Shown piece after piece: positions 18,538-27,012 of a stretch of 46,989 bases of DNA. A model generated the notes under the pieces. It ran no database searches, had not been told where the DNA came from, and saw only the letters and a program-made list of their open reading frames with translations. The stretch covers positions 1 through 46,989 of the forward strand of contig DAOVDU010000006.1 of assembly GCA_030669305.1 (NCBI GenBank), given 5' to 3'. The stretch comes from Candidatus Aminicenantota bacterium (GTDB lineage Bacteria > Acidobacteriota > Aminicenantia > Aminicenantales > Aminicenantaceae). A program made the position numbers and the translations under genes. How positions within the stretch are numbered: position 1 is the stretch's first letter; every line of letters starts with the position of its first letter.

Positions 18538-19386
18538 ATGTCTATTCAAGATTTAATCATAAACCTTCACAAATTCTGGGCTGACCAGGGATGTTATCTT
18601 GCTCAACCCTATGATCTTGAGGTGGGTGCTGGAACGATGACTCCTGATACTTTTTTCAGAGTTCTGGATAAAAGAGCGTGGAAAGTTGCCTATGTTCAGC
18701 CCTCACGAAGGCCGACAGATGGGAGGTACGGAGAAAATCCTCATAGAGTTCAAAAACACTTTCAGTATCAAGTTATTATAAAGCCCTCTCCTCCTGATAT
18801 TCAGCAGATCTACATCGAGAGTTTGGCTTCTCTGGGTATCTGTCTTCAAGATCATGATATTCGTTTCGATGAGGATGACTGGGAATCACCCACTATTGGT
18901 GCGTGGGGAGTGGGGTGGCAGGTTTTGCTGGATGGATTAGAGATAACACAGTTCACTTATTTTCAGCAGGCGGGAGGAATCGACCTTTTTCCGGTTCCTA
19001 TCGAAATAACATACGGCTTGGAAAGATTAGAAATGTTTTTGGAAGGGAAAGATAATATTTATGATCTGAACTGGTCCAAGGATGTTACCTACGGTGATTT
19101 AAGATTTTTTGAAGAAAAAGAGTTCTCTGACTACAACTTCAACCAAGCAGACATTAAGCTGCTTCGGAAATCCTTTACACTGAATGAGAAGGAAGCTCAA
19201 AGGCTCGTCGATAAGGATTTGCTTCTTCCAGCTTACGACATGTGTCTGAAATGCTCCCATTTTTTTAATCTTTTGGATTCTAGGGGAGCAATAAGTGTTA
19301 CAGAAAGAGTCAAGATGATTTCTTATATAAGAAGTCTGGTTAAGCAGATCGCCCAAAAATATATCTCAAGGGAGCCTTTGCCTTGA
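18538..19386 (+). CDS. glyQ: Glycyl-tRNA synthetase alpha subunit
   Basis: This is the 282-residue catalytic alpha chain of the bacterial heterotetrameric glycyl-tRNA synthetase. It contains the characteristic [28 protein letters not shown] and FTYFQQAGG motifs of this class II enzyme. It directly follows gcvPB and overlaps glyS by 4 bp, so glycine breakdown and glycine charging appear to share one transcript. That arrangement may let glycine supply or demand set both, but no regulatory element is visible. Confidence 0.97.
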   Translation: MSIQDLIINLHKFWADQGCYLAQPYDLEVGAGTMTPDTFFRVLDKRAWKVAYVQPSRRPTDGRYGENPHRVQKHFQYQVIIKPSPPDIQQIYIESLASLGICLQDHDIRFDEDDWESPTIGAWGVGWQVLLDGLEITQFTYFQQAGGIDLFPVPIEITYGLERLEMFLEGKDNIYDLNWSKDVTYGDLRFFEEKEFSDYNFNQADIKLLRKSFTLNEKEAQRLVDKDLLLPAYDMCLKCSHFFNLLDSRGAISVTERVKMISYIRSLVKQIAQKYISREPLP

Positions 19387-21452
19387 TAGAATTTCTCTTG
19401 GAAATCAACACCGAAGAAATGCCTTCTTCCCATATCAGAACCGCTCTTTCACAGCTCGAGGATAAGTTAAAAAAGGAACTCACTGAGAGAAATGTTGATG
19501 TAGAAAGAATCCAAGCTTTTGGCACTTGTCGCAGGCTGGTTGTTGTGGGTGATTTTGCAGCTAGACAAAAGGATAGAGAAGAAGAAATCATAGGCCCCCC
19601 AAAATCTGTTGCTTTTGAACCAGATGGTTCTCCTTCCCCTGCAGCAAAAGGATTTGCCAGATCGCAGGGGATAAATGTAGAAAAGCTAGAGTTGATAGAA
19701 ACAGAAAAGGGAAAGTATGTTGGATTAAAAAAAATCATGAAAGGAAGCTCCACTCAAGACATTCTCGAAGAGATTCTATCTCAGGTTATTTCTTCTCTTT
19801 CATTTCCTAAGATGATGAGGTGGGGAGAGAATCCTTATAGGTTTTCACGGCCCATAAAGAACATTCTATGCCTGTTTGGACAGGAGTATCTTTCTTTTTC
19901 CATAGATAACATATCCACAAGTGATTTTACAACAGGCCATAAAATATACTTTCCTCAAAAGATCAAGATAAAATCATTCTCTGAGTACAAAGCGATGTTG
20001 AAGAAGAATAAAGTTGTAGTAGACCAGGAGGAAAGACGGGAGATGATATTCAGGCAAATCGAGAGGAAATTGACAACAGTGGATGCTCAGATTTACCCAG
20101 ATGATCAGCTCTTAGAAAAGCTCGTTTATGATGTGGAATATCCTTATGTTTTTCTGGGTGTGTTTCCAGAGGAATATCTGAAATTGCCTTTGGAAATTTT
20201 GAGTACAGCCATGAAAGTGGGACAGAATCTTTTTTCTGTGGTTAGGGGAAAAAAACAGCTTCCTTATTTTTTGGGTGTGGCTGATGCTTTCAGAGATTCC
20301 AAAGCTCTAATCCGAAAAGGAAACGAAAGAGTGCTCAAAGCACGATTGGAAGATGCCAAGTTTTTCTGGGAACAAGATTTAAAGACGACATTAAAAGAGA
20401 AATCGAAAAGATTGAATCAGATTATCTTCCAGGAGGGCCTCGGGAACTACGAGGATAAAGCTCAAAGATTAAAGAAGATAGTTTCTTATTTCGCAGATAA
20501 GCTAGATGAAAAAAAGGAAAAGAAACATATCATTGAAGCTGCCGAGCTGTGCAAGGCTGATCTTCTCACAGAAATGGTGAGAGAATTTCCTTCTCTTCAA
20601 GGAAAAGTAGGTGGGCTTTATGCACGGAAAGAAGGATATCCAATGTCGGTATGGAAAGCCATCCATGAACACTACCAACCTGTAAGCCTGAATGATGCTT
20701 CTCCTTCCACATTGACAGGTGTGATCGTTTCTATAGCTGACAAATTAGATTCTATTGTAGGAGGGCTAGGAATAGGAATTCGAATCTCTGGATCTAAAGA
20801 CCCATTTGGCTTGCGTCGGATTGCTCAGGCTGTTTGCAAGATTATCCTGGACAATAAAATTTCGTTCTCTTTCTCACGACTTTTGGACAAGGTGATAAGT
20901 GTTTACGATGATAAACTCCATGAAGATAAAGTTTTTATTAAAGATTACTGTATGAAGGAATTTTTTATAGACCGCCTTCAATACATTTTTGAAAGTCAAG
21001 GATATAGGTATGATTTAGTTAATGCTGCTCTTGCACCAGGGATAGATAACCTCTATTATTCATATCTCAGGCTGAAGGCCTTGGATAGTCTTAAGGACAG
21101 CCCTCAGTTTGAACCACTCATCCTCATCGCTAAGCGTGTAAACAACATCCTTCTTGGACAGCCACACTATAAAATCAATGAAGAACTCTTTTTAGAAAAG
21201 GAAGAGAGGGAATTGTTTACTACATTTTCCATAATTAAAGAAAACATTCGTTCTATGATTTCAACAGGAGATTTCTCCAAGGCTCAAAGATTTATTTTTC
21301 GGTTGAGATCATCCATTAACAATTTTTTTGACAATGTGCTGGTTATGGTTGATGATAAGAGGATTAGGCGAAATCGTTTGGCTCTTCTTCAGGCAATCAG
21401 CAAACTTTTAATTCAGATTGCTGATTATTCTCGAATAGTCGTTGAGGGATAA
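19383..21452 (+). CDS. glyS: Glycyl-tRNA synthetase beta subunit
   Basis: This 689-residue beta chain is needed for tRNA binding. It starts with the family motif [11 protein letters not shown], and has the HD-like internal segment [19 protein letters not shown] and the C-terminal anticodon-binding region ([10 protein letters not shown]). The start is a TTG at 19383 overlapping the glyQ stop by 4 bp, with AAGGGAG about 8 nt upstream. A start at the next ATG (codon 13) would remove the conserved N-terminus, so TTG is preferred. It ends the glycine operon; the downstream spacer is repeat-rich. Confidence 0.96.
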   Translation: MIEFLLEINTEEMPSSHIRTALSQLEDKLKKELTERNVDVERIQAFGTCRRLVVVGDFAARQKDREEEIIGPPKSVAFEPDGSPSPAAKGFARSQGINVEKLELIETEKGKYVGLKKIMKGSSTQDILEEILSQVISSLSFPKMMRWGENPYRFSRPIKNILCLFGQEYLSFSIDNISTSDFTTGHKIYFPQKIKIKSFSEYKAMLKKNKVVVDQEERREMIFRQIERKLTTVDAQIYPDDQLLEKLVYDVEYPYVFLGVFPEEYLKLPLEILSTAMKVGQNLFSVVRGKKQLPYFLGVADAFRDSKALIRKGNERVLKARLEDAKFFWEQDLKTTLKEKSKRLNQIIFQEGLGNYEDKAQRLKKIVSYFADKLDEKKEKKHIIEAAELCKADLLTEMVREFPSLQGKVGGLYARKEGYPMSVWKAIHEHYQPVSLNDASPSTLTGVIVSIADKLDSIVGGLGIGIRISGSKDPFGLRRIAQAVCKIILDNKISFSFSRLLDKVISVYDDKLHEDKVFIKDYCMKEFFIDRLQYIFESQGYRYDLVNAALAPGIDNLYYSYLRLKALDSLKDSPQFEPLILIAKRVNNILLGQPHYKINEELFLEKEERELFTTFSIIKENIRSMISTGDFSKAQRFIFRLRSSINNFFDNVLVMVDDKRIRRNRLALLQAISKLLIQIADYSRIVVEG

Positions 21453-21568
21453 GATAATAAGTCCCAAATTCCAAACATATATTAGTTTAAGGTTTAATGT
21501 TGAAAGTTTAAGGTAAGAATATAAACGGGTTTAAGGTTGAAGGTTTAAGGTTAAAATCAATAATTTAA

Positions 21569-21733
21569 GGCTCATCTCCAAAAGAGTTGGTAGGATCATA
21601 AGGATTCAAGGGGTCAAGGATTCGAGGGTTCGAGTGACGTGGTGAAAAGTTACAAATAGCATAACGTTTGGCAATGGTCCTATGATTTTTGAAGGGTTCG
21701 AACCCTTTGAATCAACTAATCGGGAGAATAACC
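21569..21733 (+). mobile_element. IVS-like repeat element, copy A (internally deleted)
   Basis: The 165-bp unit begins GGCTCATCTCC and ends GGGAGAATAACC, imperfect inverted ends. It aligns with the left ~120 bp and right ~45 bp of copy B at 39577-39892, and differs at few positions. Between the ends it keeps GATTCAAGG/GTTCGAGG words and the start of a reading frame. The central part present in copy B is missing. It is nested within the TTTAAGG palindrome. No transposase is present, so any movement would need outside help; mobility is inferred from the multiple copies. Confidence 0.6.
21639..21692 (+). pseudogene. Remnant of a four-helix-bundle (S23/IVP-type) gene start
   Basis: From the GTG codons at 21639/21642 the frame reads VVKSYK, then a TAG stop, then HNVWQWSY. 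This matches the opening of the minigene in copy B (LKSYKEQNVWQRFY) and of the four-helix-bundle family in general. The rest of the gene is gone. Confidence 0.5.
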
Positions 21734-21960
21734 AAATAAAAACACCTTAAACCTTAAACATTAAACCTTCAACCTGTTTATATCCTTGCCTTAAACATTA
21801 AAATTTAGACCTTAAACTAATTTGTTTGTGAGTGGTGAACATGGGAAATTAGTTAATAATCAAGTAGAAGGGATTTAGGAATCAGAATTTTGTATTCAGA
21901 ACTACCAGAAAAACAAACTAAAAAAAAGTTGAGGGGTTTTTGGAAAGCAAATTTAAATAT

Positions 21961-22404
21961 CTAGCCATCAGTCTCAAATTCATCAGTAAGAGATTTCCCA
22001 AATTCAGACTTTTCTGTTGAAGAAAATTTTTGTTCTAAGGCAATAATTTTGACGAGAGCACCTGGATAATTCTGCCCTTTCTTTTCTCCATAAGGGTTAA
22101 ATTGAATTCCGATTTGGTATTTATAACTTTTTCCGGCGCTTGGAGCTGCCCAACGTACTCGTCCATTAATGACTAAGGGGACTCTCTCGCCAGGAATAGA
22201 TAATTTCAAGTCTATGAGGGCACCAATTTTAAGAGAGCCCTGAGAGAGAAATCGAAGCCCCCCACGGCTCATATCTAAAACAGGACAAAATTCTTCCCCA
22301 TAACTCTCTTTTGTAAAGAGAGGTTTTTTTAGCTTATAATTGACTGTTGCTCCTGGAATTTCAAACCGTATACATGCTCTTTTTTCTATTCCTTCAAACT
22401 CCAT
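21961..22404 (-). CDS. PilZ-domain protein, probable c-di-GMP receptor
   Basis: This 147-residue soluble protein is a single PilZ domain with a short C-terminal tail. The c-di-GMP-binding signature is present: an arginine-rich start, KRACIRFE (R8 and R12), followed by DMSRGG as the (D/N)xSxxG motif. PilZ proteins relay cyclic-di-GMP levels to motility, secretion or polysaccharide systems. Two GGDEF proteins are encoded at 41380-45374, but nothing links them directly. A GGAGG ribosome-binding site lies 7 nt before the ATG. It is isolated, between repeat-rich DNA and the redox locus. Confidence 0.88.
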   Translation of the reverse strand: MEFEGIEKRACIRFEIPGATVNYKLKKPLFTKESYGEEFCPVLDMSRGGLRFLSQGSLKIGALIDLKLSIPGERVPLVINGRVRWAAPSAGKSYKYQIGIQFNPYGEKKGQNYPGALVKIIALEQKFSSTEKSEFGKSLTDEFETDG

Positions 22405-22556
22405 GATAAACCTCCACTTTAGCTCCCCACAAGAGATTATTTATATATCATCGAATAGAATATATCAAATTTGCTTCAAATGTCAAACAACATTACAGTC
22501 TTTTCAGTCTATTCAGTTTTGTGGTTATAATTCGAATTCGAAGCCGAAGGAGACAA

Positions 22557-24215
22557 TTAAAATATGTCAATCATCCTTGCTAATACTGCTTTACCTCTGT
22601 ATTCTGGCAGAAGTATTGGAGCTCTTCTCTCAGGTTTTATTCCAGCTTCTTTAAGCATGTTTACGTATTTTTTCATATGCTCCAACAATAGTTTTCCGTT
22701 CCTTTTAGCTCTTTTCACATATTCTGCAGCATAGATTCCAGATCTCCTTCCAAATACCATACAATCAAGTGTTGAATTTCCCATGAGTCTATTTTTCCCG
22801 TGAACTCCACCAGAAATTTCGCCCGCGACGTATAATCCTTCTACATTTGTTCTTCCTTCAGAATCTGTTTCTACACCTCCGTTTTGATAATGAAGAGTAG
22901 GAAATACAAGAACAGGATCCTTTCGCATGTCGATATCAAATCTGGTGAACATCCTGTGCATTCCAGGAAAAGCATTTTCTATGGTTCCTTCACCATTTTT
23001 AAGTTCAATGAGTGGAGTATCAAGCCAGACACCTCTCATCCCTGTAGGAGTTATAACTCCTTTTTCTCTTATATAACACTCTCTTATAAATGAAGAAGCT
23101 TCGACGTCTCTTGGCTCAAGAGGAAAAACAAACGCTTCTCCGTCTTTATTGACAGGTTGAGCACCCATACTCCTGAGTTTTTCAGTTAAAAGAAGACCTA
23201 TTATCTGTTGTGGATAAGCTGCTCCAGTTGGATGATACTGTACTGTATCCACATCCCTCAGTTTAGCTCCAGCGCGATAAGCTAGAATAACCCCATCGCA
23301 TGTAGCACCATAATGATTTGTGGTTGGGAAACCTCTTATATGTAGTCTCCCAAAGCCACCTGTTGCAAGAATTGTAGCTTTGGCTTTTACAATTATATAG
23401 TCGCCTGTTTCAAAATTCCAAAGGACTGCTCCTGCAACCCTTCCTTTGCCATCTTTAAGAAGCTCAATTGCGGGATAATATTCTAAGCACTGAATTTTCC
23501 TGTTCCTGAACTCATCCCTTATTACTCTCAATTCCTCAAGACCTGTATAATCTCTACAGGAATGCAATCTCTTTCTGCATGTGCCGCCCCCCCATTTTTC
23601 TGTAAACTCTCCATTTTCCTCTATATCAATCATTGCTCCTAATTCGAGAAGCCAGTGCATAATTAAAGGAGCATCTTCGACTAATGCTTTAAGGACATCT
23701 GGCTTGTTAGTAAAATGTCCTCCTCCCATAGCATCTAAGAAATGCATAAGTGGTGAATCATTTGGACGATCTGCGGCCTGAGTCCCTCCCTCAGCCATCA
23801 TTGAATTTGCATCACCATGCCTTAGTTTGTTTGTAAGAAGAATTTTTTCGGGTGGAATACCTTGATTATTTGCCCAGATAGCTGCAGATGTCCCAGCTAA
23901 CCCGCCACCAATTATTAAAATATCTACATTGTAATCAGTTTTGGAAAGATCGATTTCTTCCTCTTCTATGAGAGGATAAGCCTCAATTAGATCCACAACT
24001 TCATTAGGTCCTATATCGCCTTTATTCTGACCTATTGATATTTTTCTTTTACCTCCAGGAGCATAGTCTGGATGGAGCTTGAGCACCTCTTCTCTTTCTT
24101 CTTTACTCATGGCAGGAGGTTCATAGTCTTTTCTCTTCATCCTCGTCTTATTGACTATATCTATAAGCTCACGCAAGTACTCTGGATATCCTCTGATAAA
24201 TTTTATTTCAGTCAT
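22557..24215 (-). CDS. Fumarate reductase/succinate dehydrogenase-type flavoprotein (TfrA-like)
   Basis: This 552-residue FAD protein has the dinucleotide fold IIGGGLAGTSAA (101-112). It keeps the dicarboxylate-site residues of the fumarate reductase family: QYHPTG (326-331), EPRD (367-370), LHYQNGG (441-447) and VHGKNRLMGNS (471-481). At the position of the histidine that usually binds FAD covalently, it has N137 (ANSMMAEGG), so FAD is probably non-covalent. About 95 residues precede the FAD fold, and the usual C-terminal region is shortened. No membrane anchor gene is nearby. The 2Fe-2S/4Fe-4S protein gene lies 14 bp upstream, so the pair resembles a soluble fumarate reductase tied to the Hdr locus. 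A related dehydrogenase with another substrate remains possible. Confidence 0.82.
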   Translation of the reverse strand: MTEIKFIRGYPEYLRELIDIVNKTRMKRKDYEPPAMSKEEREEVLKLHPDYAPGGKRKISIGQNKGDIGPNEVVDLIEAYPLIEEEEIDLSKTDYNVDILIIGGGLAGTSAAIWANNQGIPPEKILLTNKLRHGDANSMMAEGGTQAADRPNDSPLMHFLDAMGGGHFTNKPDVLKALVEDAPLIMHWLLELGAMIDIEENGEFTEKWGGGTCRKRLHSCRDYTGLEELRVIRDEFRNRKIQCLEYYPAIELLKDGKGRVAGAVLWNFETGDYIIVKAKATILATGGFGRLHIRGFPTTNHYGATCDGVILAYRAGAKLRDVDTVQYHPTGAAYPQQIIGLLLTEKLRSMGAQPVNKDGEAFVFPLEPRDVEASSFIRECYIREKGVITPTGMRGVWLDTPLIELKNGEGTIENAFPGMHRMFTRFDIDMRKDPVLVFPTLHYQNGGVETDSEGRTNVEGLYVAGEISGGVHGKNRLMGNSTLDCMVFGRRSGIYAAEYVKRAKRNGKLLLEHMKKYVNMLKEAGIKPERRAPILLPEYRGKAVLARMIDIF

Positions 24216-24229
24216 TTTTCTCTCCTTTA

Positions 24230-24985
24230 TTAATCGGGTTCCCTCTCTCTTTCAGCATACAGTTTTTCAATTTCTTTGATAGAGGCCTTTAGAAGCTTAT
24301 CCCAGGCTTTCTTAAATTTAGCCTTTTCTATCTCTTTTAACCTAATTTTAAGATGATCCGGCTCTTGGCATCCGTACCGTCCATACATTCTTCTTGCTAG
24401 CTGAGCAATATGATATTGGACAAGCTCTGCAGGACATCTTATGGCACAAAGCCCACACTGAATACAATCAAAGGATTCCTGGGCGACTGCCTTAAAATCA
24501 CCTTTGATTGCTTCTTGGATATAATCCATGACCTCGAGATCCTGAGGGCACGCTTTTGTACAAGTATTGCAGGATACACACCTCGCAAGCTCAGGGTAGT
24601 GTTTAAGCAATACACCGACATTGTATTTTTCTTTATTAATATCGTAAATGGCTTTATTTCCTGGTGCAAATGGTATCTGAACCAAAAACATTCCATCCTC
24701 AACCCTTGTTTGGCACGCCATTGCAGTCAGGAGCTTATAATCGCCGGCTTTTCTATAGACTGTGGCACAGGCGCCGCAAAATCCTGCCCTACATCCTGCA
24801 GATCTAACAAACCTATAACCAGCATACTCCATGGCCTGCATAATTGTCAGCCCAGCTGGAACCTTATATGCCTTTCCCATTATGTAGATTGTCACCCAAA
24901 ACTCAATATCCTTTTCGTCAATTCCTGTAGTAACAGACTTATTTGACTCTGCGATTCTGTCCATAATGCTCTTTTTCTCTTTCAA
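24230..24985 (-). CDS. Iron-sulfur protein with one 2Fe-2S and two 4Fe-4S motifs (TfrB N-terminal/SdhB-like)
   Basis: This 251-residue electron-transfer partner of the flavoprotein has 2Fe-2S cysteines C65, C70, C73 and C91. Two complete 4Fe-4S motifs follow: C136-C139-C142-C146 and C174-C177-C180-C184. Ordinary SdhB has a different second and third cluster set (4Fe-4S plus 3Fe-4S). The layout matches the front of methanogen TfrB but lacks its CCG (HdrB-like) domain, which here exists as a separate HdrB gene at the other end of the locus. The start is TTG at 24985, supported by GAGGAGG 5 nt upstream; an ATG at 24964 has no such site. A 168-bp spacer separates it from the upstream oxidoreductase gene. 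Confidence 0.85.
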   Translation of the reverse strand: MKEKKSIMDRIAESNKSVTTGIDEKDIEFWVTIYIMGKAYKVPAGLTIMQAMEYAGYRFVRSAGCRAGFCGACATVYRKAGDYKLLTAMACQTRVEDGMFLVQIPFAPGNKAIYDINKEKYNVGVLLKHYPELARCVSCNTCTKACPQDLEVMDYIQEAIKGDFKAVAQESFDCIQCGLCAIRCPAELVQYHIAQLARRMYGRYGCQEPDHLKIRLKEIEKAKFKKAWDKLLKASIKEIEKLYAEREREPD

Positions 24986-25153
24986 AGTTTCCTCCTCAAA
25001 GAAAGAATCAAAGATCCATGTGCAAAATTACGATGTAGAGGGAAAAATTGTGATTCAAAAAGATAAGGATTTGAATCCCTATGCCGATATTTTGGATCAA
25101 CTGGGGTTAAATTTCCGAATTTTTGAACCGTTTTTTTCATCTTTGAGCTTTTG

Positions 25154-25978
25154 TTAATATTCTTGGGGCAAATTTTTAAGTTGGGCCCATGAATAAACAG
25201 GACCATCTTTACACACATAATGTTTGCCGATGTTACATCTCCCGCATTTGCCGATGCCACATTTCATCTTGTTCTCGACAGTAGTGTAGATTTGTTCATC
25301 TTCAAAACCGAGGTCTTTAAGGGCTTTGATGACAAATTTAATCATTATTGGAGGGCCGCAGGTTACGGTTATGGAATTTTTTGGTGAAGGCTTTTTGTCT
25401 GTAACATTTTGAGGGACAAACCCGACAAACTCTTTCCAGCCTTCTTCCTCCACATCCACTGAAAGAAACACTGTTATTTTCTTCTTAAGCTCTTTTAGCT
25501 CATCATTAAAAACCAGGTCCTTGGATGTTCTGGCTCCATAGATGAGTATGAGGTCTCCATAATCTTCTCTTTTGCCTAAGGCTGTGTTGAGTACGGACCA
25601 GATTGGGGCTAGACCAATTCCCCCTCCAATAAAGACCAAATTTTTCCCTTTCCACTCTTCGATCGGGAAGCCGTTACCATAGGGCCCTCTGATTCCGATG
25701 ACATTTCCAACCTGCATTTCATGAAGGGCAGTAGTGACCCTTCCCATTTTTAGGATGCTGAATTGAAGGTAATCCTTGACGAGAGGAGATGAGGAGATTG
25801 AAATCATTGATTCACCTTTTCCGAGCACCGAAATCATAGCAGACTGTCCGCAACGGTGGGAAAAGTCATTCTTATTGATGAAATGAGTTCTAAAGGATTT
25901 TATAGGCCTTGAACCACCGACTTCTTCTTTTATTTCAATTATTTTGGCAAGTTTTGGGATATAGACGTTATAATCCAT
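25154..25978 (-). CDS. FAD/NAD(P)-binding oxidoreductase subunit (AsrB/HydG/FlxA-like)
   Basis: This 274-residue ferredoxin-NADP reductase-like protein has an FAD-binding half, a glycine-rich GGGIGLAPIWS nucleotide site near residue 118, and CGPPIM toward the end. A PyrK-like C-terminal 2Fe-2S motif is formed by C240, C245, C248 and C256. Such subunits pass electrons between NAD(P)H and iron-sulfur partners in hydrogenases, sulfite reductases and Flx/Hdr complexes. It overlaps the preceding 4Fe-4S gene by 11 bp. No hydrogenase or sulfite reductase catalytic subunit is present, so NAD(P)H supply to the HdrA complex is the best reading. Confidence 0.85.
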   Translation of the reverse strand: MDYNVYIPKLAKIIEIKEEVGGSRPIKSFRTHFINKNDFSHRCGQSAMISVLGKGESMISISSSPLVKDYLQFSILKMGRVTTALHEMQVGNVIGIRGPYGNGFPIEEWKGKNLVFIGGGIGLAPIWSVLNTALGKREDYGDLILIYGARTSKDLVFNDELKELKKKITVFLSVDVEEEGWKEFVGFVPQNVTDKKPSPKNSITVTCGPPIMIKFVIKALKDLGFEDEQIYTTVENKMKCGIGKCGRCNIGKHYVCKDGPVYSWAQLKNLPQEY

Positions 25979-27008
25979 AATCTCTCACCTTATCGAGAAC
26001 TTCTATAATATCTATCCCCACTGGGCATTTGGAGATACACCTTCCACATCCAACACATTGAAAATTCTCGTATAGTTCGACAAAATATTGGAATTTATGT
26101 AAGATTCTCTGCCGTAACCGAGAGGCTTTATCAGGCCTGGGGTTATGTCCTGAAGAATGCATGGTAAAATCAGGAAACTGACAATTATCCCAGGTCCTCA
26201 CCCTTTTCCCTTTGAGAGGGGCAGAGGAAGCGACTTCATCATTGATGTCGAAGCAATGGCATGTGGGACAAAGATAAGTGCATATGCCGCATTGGATACA
26301 GCTTAGAGACTCCTTATCCCAGAAGGGAGTATCAAACATTCCTTTGAGTTTTTTGGGGATTTTTTTTATATCTTTGATTTGCCGTTTGATTTGTATCTCG
26401 GAATTTGCCTGAATCTTTTCTAAATCTTTTTTGTCCATTACTTTTGGTTCTTCAAAACAGTCTTTTGCTAGATTTATGAGTTGATTCCCTTTTTTTGTTA
26501 AAGATTCTATGTAATATTTATCCTCCAAATCCGTCATAAGAATATCAAGCCCGTCTTTTGAATGAGGAGATCCGCCAACAGAGAGACAGAAGCAATCGAA
26601 AGAAGGAGGGATATTGCAAGTAAGCCCGATTAAAATCGTTTGATTCCTTCTTTTCCAATAATAGGGGTCCTCAAAGTCACCTTTAAAAACATTATCAGTC
26701 AAGGTAAGGGCTCTTGCATCACAAGGCCTCACACCAAAGATAATAGCTGGCCTTTCTTCAGGGAGAATCTCTTTGACTTCAAGGCCTTCTTCGTTTGAGG
26801 CTTTAAACTCTAAAAAAATTTCTCTTTGAGGGAAGATAATTTTTTTGGGAGATAAGACAGTATTTGGATAATCTGGTTGAATGCTTTCTGGTATGTCTAT
26901 GATTTCGTAGTTCCAGAGATCGTCATTCTTAACAGGTGCGTAAATTTTATAAGACTCAAGTTTCTTTACCCATTTCGAGAAGGATTTTTTTGTTAGTATT
27001 TTTTCCAT
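25968..27008 (-). CDS. 4Fe-4S electron-transfer subunit (AsrA/HydB-like)
   Basis: This is a 346-residue protein when started at ATG 27008, which has AGGTGA about 5 nt upstream and lies 4 bp after the previous stop. An upstream in-frame start at 27092 would add 28 residues inside the preceding gene and is unlikely. The N-terminal half carries the FGVRPCDARAL segment typical of AsrA/HydB proteins. Two C-terminal ferredoxin motifs, CIQCGICTYLCPTCHC and CVGCGRCISKCPVG, bind iron-sulfur clusters. It probably wires the NAD(P)H subunit to the FrhB-like and MvhD-like proteins of the same operon. Confidence 0.85.
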   Translation of the reverse strand: MEKILTKKSFSKWVKKLESYKIYAPVKNDDLWNYEIIDIPESIQPDYPNTVLSPKKIIFPQREIFLEFKASNEEGLEVKEILPEERPAIIFGVRPCDARALTLTDNVFKGDFEDPYYWKRRNQTILIGLTCNIPPSFDCFCLSVGGSPHSKDGLDILMTDLEDKYYIESLTKKGNQLINLAKDCFEEPKVMDKKDLEKIQANSEIQIKRQIKDIKKIPKKLKGMFDTPFWDKESLSCIQCGICTYLCPTCHCFDINDEVASSAPLKGKRVRTWDNCQFPDFTMHSSGHNPRPDKASRLRQRILHKFQYFVELYENFQCVGCGRCISKCPVGIDIIEVLDKVRDYGL

Positions 27009-27012
27009 AGAA

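Larger units (their letters stand above)
21481..21822. repeat. TTTAAGG-word palindrome, interrupted by a second element
   Basis: The left arm (21481-21568) consists of words such as TTTAAGG, TTTAATG and TTGAAGG. The right arm (about 21740-21822) is its reverse complement with scattered changes; both carry the same order, including ATATAAAC and the outer ATTAGTTTAAGG. Between the arms lies the 165-bp GATTCAAG-type element. The spacer from glyS to the PilZ gene (21453-21960) contains no gene that I can support. Confidence 0.75.

Noticed and set aside
24410-24946. 178-codon plus-strand frame antisense to the 2Fe-2S protein gene
   Set aside because: It has no recognisable domain and mirrors cysteine and acidic codons of the clear iron-sulfur gene on the other strand.
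22557-24985. Standard membrane-bound succinate dehydrogenase operon
   Set aside because: There is no membrane anchor subunit nearby, and the iron-sulfur protein has two four-cysteine 4Fe-4S motifs, unlike SdhB.
25055-25115. tRNA-like stretch (GGATTTGAATCC) in the spacer before the 2Fe-2S gene
   Set aside because: The T-arm stem does not pair properly and no acceptor or anticodon arm can be drawn on either strand.
24982-25260. 92-codon minus-strand frame bridging the spacer between two redox genes
   Set aside because: It overlaps the end of the oxidoreductase gene in another frame and has no family likeness.
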